Assembly: GCA_016648135.1 (NCBI GenBank)
Contig: JADDOH010004215.1
Location: 186,001-250,000, forward strand
Length of the DNA stretch: 64,000 nucleotides
Direction: 5' to 3'
Origin: Agrypnia vestita
Taxonomy: Eukaryota; Arthropoda; Insecta; Trichoptera; Phryganeidae
The notes beneath the pieces were generated by a model, which worked only from the letters and a program-made list of their open reading frames with translations, was not told the origin of the DNA and made no database searches. Below are positions 41,001-50,000 of the stretch, one piece after another. The translations under genes were made by a program, and so were the position numbers. Position 1 is the stretch's first letter. Every line of letters begins with the position of its first letter.

Positions 41001-44000
41001 ATACGTCCCCATTTCCCCCAGATATGCGTGAAGCAGACACACGTTCGTAGTTTGACCGGCAGGAAGGTGAGGTCCCCCCACCGGGGGGGAGGGGGCAGGG
41101 ATCATGGCAGAAATGAAGGTCGGGGTGATGATTCAAACGAGTACAACTATGGACGAGGGTTCCCATCAAACAATCCTTACTCCTATTACCCTTGGGTCAT
41201 AGTCAACTATCCCACGGCTGTTCCGAATTATCCCACATATTACCCAACATACCCCACATATTACCCAACGAATCCCACTTACCCCACGTATCCTACGAAC
41301 CCGACATACCCTACATATTCTACCAGGACCACGACCACGACACCTCGTACATCCACAAGTAAGTTAACATTTTCTGAAATGTTTTTTTTTTAAATAGAGA
41401 TGCAAACACGGAATACGTGTCACATCAATATTCTTACTACTTTCAAACTAAGCTAAACCCTTGTGCTACGAAAATAGAACTAACTTGCTGGTCTGGAGTG
41501 AGGTTCGAACCCGCGACCTTTGGATCACGAGGTGAGAGTCCTAACCACAAGACCAACTAGCTACTCTATTGTCACTCTACTAGAATTAATCCTTTTGTCT
41601 ATTGTATTCCTTTTACATGATTTCACTTGCCACCAGGTAATTACGGAATTAAGCTCGTTAAACAAGTATTATATGTACACCCATTATGTATTACTATACG
41701 AAAATATTATTCAAAACAATTGACAATACCAATTATGTTAGACCAGCAAATTTTTCACGCAATAAAATAATATGTTCACCAAACACGCAATCATTTTCAG
41801 ATCCACCATTCATAACTATACCGGCTGAATGGATTCGATTTGGAGAGTAGACCACATTTCTGGCGCAATGGATGTGTGGCGCAATGGATGTGTGGCACAA
41901 TGGATATGGGGCACAAAAGATCGATGTGGCTAAAAATAAAATATTCAACATTTGTCCCCTCTCTGTTATCTTCTTACGAATAAATAACAATCTACATGTG
42001 TTTGTGTCTCTTCAGCGGGTCCCGAAACCACAAAACGTGGGTATAATAGTATCATTTGTTTATGTTGCATGTATGTATAAAAAATAATTGATTTTTAACA
42101 AATAAAGAATATTTTTGTAAATAAATACTATTTGTCAAACTTGTCAATAAATAGAATCACTGCAGTAAATTCATTTCTCAAGGATTTTATTATTTATAGA
42201 AACATTTTTAGTATAACTTTTCAGTATGACGAAAGTAGACTGAATGCGGTCGATACGGATCTTGAATTTTGGAACGTAGTTGATAGAATTAAGAATGGGT
42301 CACTGAGATGGTTTAGTCATGTGGAAAGAATGAATGAGAACAAGGTGGTAATAAAATATATAAGACGCGAGAACTGAAGGCATATAGAGGGCGTCCATGA
42401 AAGACGTTATCAGATAAACCGGAAATAGGAGACCGGCCCTGTTAAAGACTCTGCCAACAGAGAGTACATAAGAAAACGTATAAAAGTGGAAAAGGTAAGA
42501 ATGGTATGCCAGGACAGAAGAATGTGGCATTCTGTACTCTGTCTACTCCTGCAGAGAAACGGCATAATGGTAAGATAGTTTTAATTATGTTTCGGGTTGA
42601 TAAAATTTCTGCTCCGAGGACCAATATCACAATAACCGATAAATATATACATGTACATAAATAATTTTAATTCCTGGAGGGCTTATTACTTGAGGTAAGC
42701 ATTTGTTTTAAATGATAATAAAAATTAAACTTCTCTTTAAAGGTCTTCACTCTAAACCACTTCACTCAGTGCAATGTAATTTCTATAACATTTGGATATC
42801 ACAGATTTTCAGGAAAACTTAAATATGCTAAAATAGATGCTAATACATATGTTTCCAATAAACACTCATGGTTTGGTATGACATGCAAAATTAAGTGTGT
42901 TAACTTGCTCCTGGCATTTAAAACGTTAATAATTTTCAAAAGTCTATTTTTGATATTCACATTTCATGTCATCAATTGTAGATGTGTGAAAAAATAAAGG
43001 GGACAAAAGAAGTTTCAAATAACGAGACAATTCCAAATGGTGTGTCACAGATTTTCATCCTATTGTTATAATGATTAAGACATTTTGTCTGGGACAGGAG
43101 TCATTCAACTGTAAGATCAAAGACAAAGAGAATGACAAGCGCTATTAGATGCCAAAAAAATTATGCAACACGTGTTACTTATCTTGTTCCCGATGGATTC
43201 TATATATGTTTATGTTCTTATCTTGATAGGCACAAGTGAAGCATAAATTAAAAGATAAAAAGCATTATTATCTTTCCCTTAAGTGCAAAACAACCTGACA
43301 AGGCACATTTATTACACAAAATTGTCATGCATTACATGCACACTTAAATAACACAAACATCTAGCATGTTAACGATAAGTTAGAGAATATACAAGGTACT
43401 CGTAGCTAGTAGTAGAAACTTTGGGGGAGTTTTCTTTATTCAATTTTGAACTCTACACTTTGGGGGAAATTTCATTCTAAATATTTCGGTGTAAAACCTG
43501 GGGAAATGAAAAATTCTTCCGCGTAAATTGCACAAAATATTTTTATGTTAATAATGGAAAAATGTGAAAACAAGGAACGTAAAACTTAAGTTTTAATGCA
43601 TTTATTAAGCTTATACAAAAATTGCAACATCTGTATTCATAAAGTACCCGATATTAACATATTTTTTCTTCTCACTTGTGAAAAAAATCGAAATATGTTT
43701 TTCAATTTTGTCAAATTTCAAAAAATTTAAAATTACATATATGAACTAAAACATATTGATTTGTGGTGCAAGGGACTAAAAATTATTTCGAATTACGAAT
43801 TACCGGGGTTTTCGAATTATCGGGGTTAATTTACTATGAAATTAACATTTTGGGACTTGTGGATTTTAAAAATTTCGATATATAGCAAATTTCGAATTAT
43901 CGGGGTTCGAATTAACGGGGTTTTACTATATAATATTACTGCTATTTGAGAATAATTAAAGATTTTAGTTACGCTAAGTATTAAGCCTAACTGTGAAGCC

Positions 44001-47000
44001 TAACTAAAAGAAAGAATGAAGTCTAAATGAACTTTTTATTACATACATTATTTATGTCAATATGAACATATTTATTGTTTCAAAATGACGACAAACTCAA
44101 CTCGACAAACAATAGTGTGAAAATAAATGTACATATATTAATTAATAATGTACAGAATCATACAATATGTACATATACATAAAGCTGGTGTCATTCATGA
44201 ATACAAATTATATAATAATATGCGAATCTTTAATATTCCAATTATTCATTTATATATCATCGTCGAGTGTGTTCAAAGTGTTACATAAAAAGTAGTAAAA
44301 CATTGTACCTAATCAGTATTCAAATCATTAATAAAAAATCAACACTTTTTAATGTATGTAGGTACTTCAAACCATAGAGATTATGGAAAAAATATGTACT
44401 AATTGCAAAAAAGAGTGAGTTTCACTACTGTGTATTGTACTCAACGGTACAGACTTGATAATATGACAATTTCTTGCACAGATGGATGCCAAATTAGCGA
44501 AGCGAAGCATGGAAAAAGCTCATCATCTGCAAGTATGCAAACTGAAGATGTTGAAGAAGTTAACAATGTTATTAGCGACCTGGTCGAAATAAACAAATAA
44601 TGATTGTATTATTTGTATTTATCTACTTATATTTGATTAATTACACCTACATGTTTCGGAAAAACCTTCCCATTGTAAGGGTGTTTTATAAATGTCAAAA
44701 TATCAAAATGAATAATATCTTTTGTTTTTTGTTTTTCTAAATTATTTTTAAATATTATTGCTGAAGTTCTTGATTACTCACAATTATTGGAAAAAAAATT
44801 ATAATTGGGCTAGTAATTCAATTTAATTGATTATTAATAATATTTTGTTTACTATTACATGATTTAGTAATTTTTAATGATTCTAAATTATTCAATTTCA
44901 GACCAAAATTATTTATGTGTAAAATTTTTATCAAAACCGTGATCATTTTCTAATAAATGATTTGCAAATTCATTCATTAATTAATCAAATGATATAAGTA
45001 GATTTATACAAATACAGTAAAACCTCGATATAACGGACCTCTATTTAATGGACTTCGGATATAACGGACAAAAAATCCGGTCAAATGTAAAAAAAATTAA
45101 AATGTCCCGTTAATATTATACATGCTTAAATTCAAGTGTTGTGTAAGTGTAAACAATTTTTAGCGGCTGTGATAATCACGTCATACGTCTAGCACTAGAA
45201 TTTGAGACATAATGCAGTCCTGCTCGTAGACTCCACCTAGTCAGAGCGATAGGATATTAGGAGATTCCCTGATATAATAATGTGTAGGTTTCTATGGATG
45301 TTTGCCATGCTGGCCGGGGATTCACGCAACTCTACAGCAGTTTGACTTGTTTACTCAAAGTGAATGAACGCATTTAGTGTACTCCAGTAAATAAATTAAA
45401 ATTTTAGCAACCCTACCCTTTAAATATGGACAAACGGAAAAGAATCAATCTAATGATCAATCACAAACTAGAAATTATACAAAAGTTGGAGTCTGAAATG
45501 TCTGCGTCTCGTACATGTAAACAATATGGCAAAAAACAGCAAACTTCAAAAGTGCAAACAAAACTTGATTCCTTTTTCAAAGCAGGATTACCGAAAGCAA
45601 GCGCGTCAAAATCAAACAGCAACGTCACTTCACGACGAATATCCGAAGACAATTAAATTGAATTTTGTTTATGTTTTATATTTTTTATGTATATCTAAAT
45701 ACAGTGTACATATTTTCAAAAAAAAGTTTTTTGATTTATTTTAAACCTATTTTTATATAACAGACTTTCGGCTTTAACGGACACCCCATCCCCCCAATTA
45801 GTCCATTATATCGAGGTTTTACTGTAATACAATCAATTTTTTTAAAAATGTCAATCTACAATGTTGCTGAATCAATTGAAAAAATAAAAATATATTTATT
45901 CAACTTGTATGAAAGCGAATAAATTTTTAATATTCCGTAAGTTTCTGTAGTGATAATCTACCATTTTACAGAATATAAGTCAGATATATTGTAACTGTCC
46001 ACATATAAATAATTATTTAATTTAATTAATTTAGTATTACAAAAATATGCTATGCTCCAATTAAACTCCAACAAGGAATAACGAAAACACATTTAACTAC
46101 AAACATTTGAAATATACATAAAATGTTGGATATAAAAGCAAAGGCAATAATATCTAAAATAATTTAATGCAGTAATCGAGGATTACAATTTATAATGTAC
46201 CGAATTCAAGATTTTATGGAAAACATAGCTTATAAACTTATAGGAAACATGATTTTGGAAGGGATAGATAAATAAAATCTAGAATTCAGTACATTTTAAA
46301 TTAGTAATTCTCGGTGACTGCATTCAAAACATTTTTTAATTTTTTGGGTATTGCTGCCACTGCTTTTATACCCCACATACACCTCGCGCAACATAAATAG
46401 CCGCACCGCCTAATTTGGTACAAACAAAGCGGTCCGCTTCCAGGAAGGCAATTCGCTTATTAGCTACCTGGAGAGCCCAATATTATTTTACTTTAAAGTC
46501 CATTTTTGTAGTGAGCGGTCGTTTTATCAGTGTGCTATTAGTTTTACCGAATCGCAATGTCTACGAGAGTTCAACTAAATAAACAAAAAAATCAATGATA
46601 GTTGCGCTATCAAAACAAAACATTTCTAATTGTGCTATAGCAAGGCAAATTCAGTGTAACGAGTCATCGTTAAGACGATTTCTCCACAAATACCAAGAAA
46701 GTGGGACTTTAAATGGGAAAGTGGGAACTGGCTTAATGCACAATACTTCGAATCGAGATGATCGCATTTTGAAACGGCTTTCTTTGAAAAATCATTTCGC
46801 TTCTGCTTCAGACCTAAGAGTGGAACTCCAAGACACCACCGGTACTAGTGTTAGTGTCAGAACTATCCAAAATAGGCTCAATGATATGGGTTTACGAACA
46901 AGAAGACCCGCAAGAAAATCTCTATTAACCAAAGAAATGAAGAAAAAAACGACTGCAAAATACGATTGCAATGTGACATTGTAAATGTTTAAAACAAGCC

Positions 47001-50000
47001 ACTGCTTACCTAAGACGATTGTCACAGTGATGAGCGTTGTGAATACAAATATCCGCTGTAGTTTTCCGGGCGGTTTTTGTTTTCTGGCAATTTTTTTCGC
47101 ACCATTGGTGATGCCTTCTACATCCTTTAACTGGAACGAAAGAAAAAATTAATAACTTTTAACAATATTTTAATACATATGTTCCCAGAACCCACAATGG
47201 GATAATTTCAGATTTTTTTTTTAATAAAAAAATATTAAGTTTTATTTAGAAAATATGTTTATGAAAAGATTTTTTTTTAATATGCATATTAACATTAAAA
47301 GATTTTGAAAATCACGATTTTAAACTCCCGCCAAAACGCTTATTTTCGCAAGTGTCGTAATTTGGTAGTTTTCATGTCAATCTGGCTTTTACCACGTGAC
47401 ACAAAATGAGGTTAGAAAAATACTCCTCCAATAATATTGACATAATAAACAATGATTATTATTAACATTTTTAAATATCAGTATAGGTAACTATATAGAA
47501 AAAGGTAATATATTCAATATTTTATGCAAAAAAAATATCAAATTAAAATATCGTTTTCCAATCTCAAATAAATAAATAAGGTCACATATGTTTGTCTTTA
47601 ATTACCGTCAAACAACGTCATGACCAATCACATCGTGTTTTAATGGTAGCAAATTTTTTAAGATTTTTATTATAAAAATTATGAATGGAAACATTATCCC
47701 ACACCATCCATCCTGAGTTACGAAATATAATTTATTTTTCTAAATCTATTTTATATATTTTCATAGATATCTGTAAAATGTAAAATTACTATTATGGATA
47801 TTTTCCACGCAGGGATAATTATTAATTAAGATAAATTGTAGGAGTAGGAGACCACAGAGACGAAGATATTTATATGGAAAACGTGTAAGGAAGTCTTTAT
47901 AGGGTGGCGGTACGTGTAAAACTTCAAATGAAAAGGCTGATTTGTCAAACTTACAAACGATTTTTAAATTGGAATTACTCGTTTAATATAAGAGTGCGAC
48001 ATTATTTTATGGACACTTTTGGAATCAGGACATTCAATTATACCGGAAAATTTGTTAATATTTCATACAGCTCCCAAATTCTGCATTCCACCAAAGAAAT
48101 ATTTTTTTAAATGTATTATGATATTCTTCCAATTGTTTAACATGTACACTGAAATACGTCTAAAAATTATTATTAATAAAATTTGCAACCACGGAGAAAA
48201 TATTATACATTTAATATTAATAATATAAAAAGCTTTCCCATTAGTTAATAATAAAATTACAAAAATACCTATCACTTGAATAAAAATTAACCAAACCTAT
48301 ATATATGTAACTTCTTTAGATAAGAAATACATTTAACTATTATTCCACAACCCAATGATTGGCAGAATTGTATCAATTCGCCACAACAAAAAAATCTTTA
48401 AAGAGATCACATTCTCTTAAGAAACAATTGTCACCGTGATACACTAGCAAAGCTAAATAGTAATGTGACACAACAAGAATTTTTAATAAAAATCCTACAG
48501 TAAACAAAGAAAAAAATCATGGCAACCATGTTCTTGATAAGAATGAATTATGAATGTTAAGGTGGTTAATAAAATTAATCATATGTGGACATAATTAGAT
48601 TGGACCTGTCGCTTGCCTCTGTTATGTTGTTACGGCTGTCAGGTGTCCTATGTCATAATTTTAATAAAACTAACATACATTTGAATGGATCAATTTTGGT
48701 CATTAAGTTTTAATAAATTAAAGATATTATGTAACAAATAGAGAGTACGTTGAATCTGCTTAACCACCGAAATAATGCACATAGGAAAAGTATTGGGATA
48801 TATTGATAAGGCGGACCAAAACAGAAAAGAATTAAGTGTGGTCAAATTGAATGTTACCATGTTTCCAATTTTATGAGATAAGTGAAAATAAAATGTTGTC
48901 TGTCTCCTTGCAATAACTGAAATTTGACAACCCTACCTACTAAATACTCCGATATTCTGTGTTTAATATTCTTACGATAAGACATAATGAAAATCCAATA
49001 AAAGTCAATAGACAGTTTGTTATTTAAAAATGAAATTTTATATTTTTAAATGAGTAAAATGTTTTACAAATCTACAAAAATTTCTTTTTAATGGATCCAT
49101 TAATGAAAAGGAAATAAGGATAGGAACAACCAAGTAGATAATAATCAAGTACATAGATAGGTAATAATACCCAACATAGCACTTTTTATATACTTAAGAT
49201 AGTGTACAAATACATTGGCTATGATATTATATACCTATGTAATAATAGTTCTTACGTCAATGTGTATTTAATATATTTAATAAAGAATACCAATGTAGCC
49301 ACTTTTCGTATACTGTGTAGTGTACAAATACATCTGCAGTAAATAAAATATATTTTATCATAACAGTTCTTATATCCATATGTATTTAATATATTTAAAG
49401 AATACCCCAAATGTATGTTTCAAATGTAAAGACTCCCAAAAACATGAATCATATTAGGAATGTTGTATTATTCAAAATTTAATGGATTTCGCATCATTTC
49501 TGTGATTAATTTGTTTGTTTATAGAATATTACCTTTTTCAGTGTAAATAAGAGAATGCCATATGGATTCGTGGAAACCAAAAAAAAACAATATTTTACCA
49601 GCTAGAAAACGTATGTGATTTAAGGGTAGAAACATATGTCGTTTAATTATATAGAAACCATCATTAAGGGTAGGTACATTATTGTCTTCTTGTGAAAAAA
49701 ATATGCTTATGTGCTTTTAAAAATAGAACGCTGAAGGATGAGACAAACTATTTTGTTGAAAGCAAAGTGAATGGAAATATTTCTTTGAAAAAGATTTTAG
49801 AAAGTACAAATATCAATTTTACATAAATATATTGTTTCATAGCGTTTCATAGTTCCAAAGTGTAATAATTTGTTCACTAAAAAACATTAATTTTAGTGCT
49901 TTTCAATAAAAATAAGCATTGATATCATAAATGTCAAAGTAACTGTGATTTTAATTGCCTCTCCCTTGAATACGCTACTCCTCAATAAACACAACACAGA

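Noticed and set aside
32985..41850. RFamide neuropeptide precursor
   Set aside because: RFG is followed by a terminal acidic residue, not a dibasic site, and occurs once per protein.
42016..42087. Alternative third exon for gene B
   Set aside because: An acceptor and in-phase frame exist, but its product does not match gene A, whereas exon 41801-41850 does.
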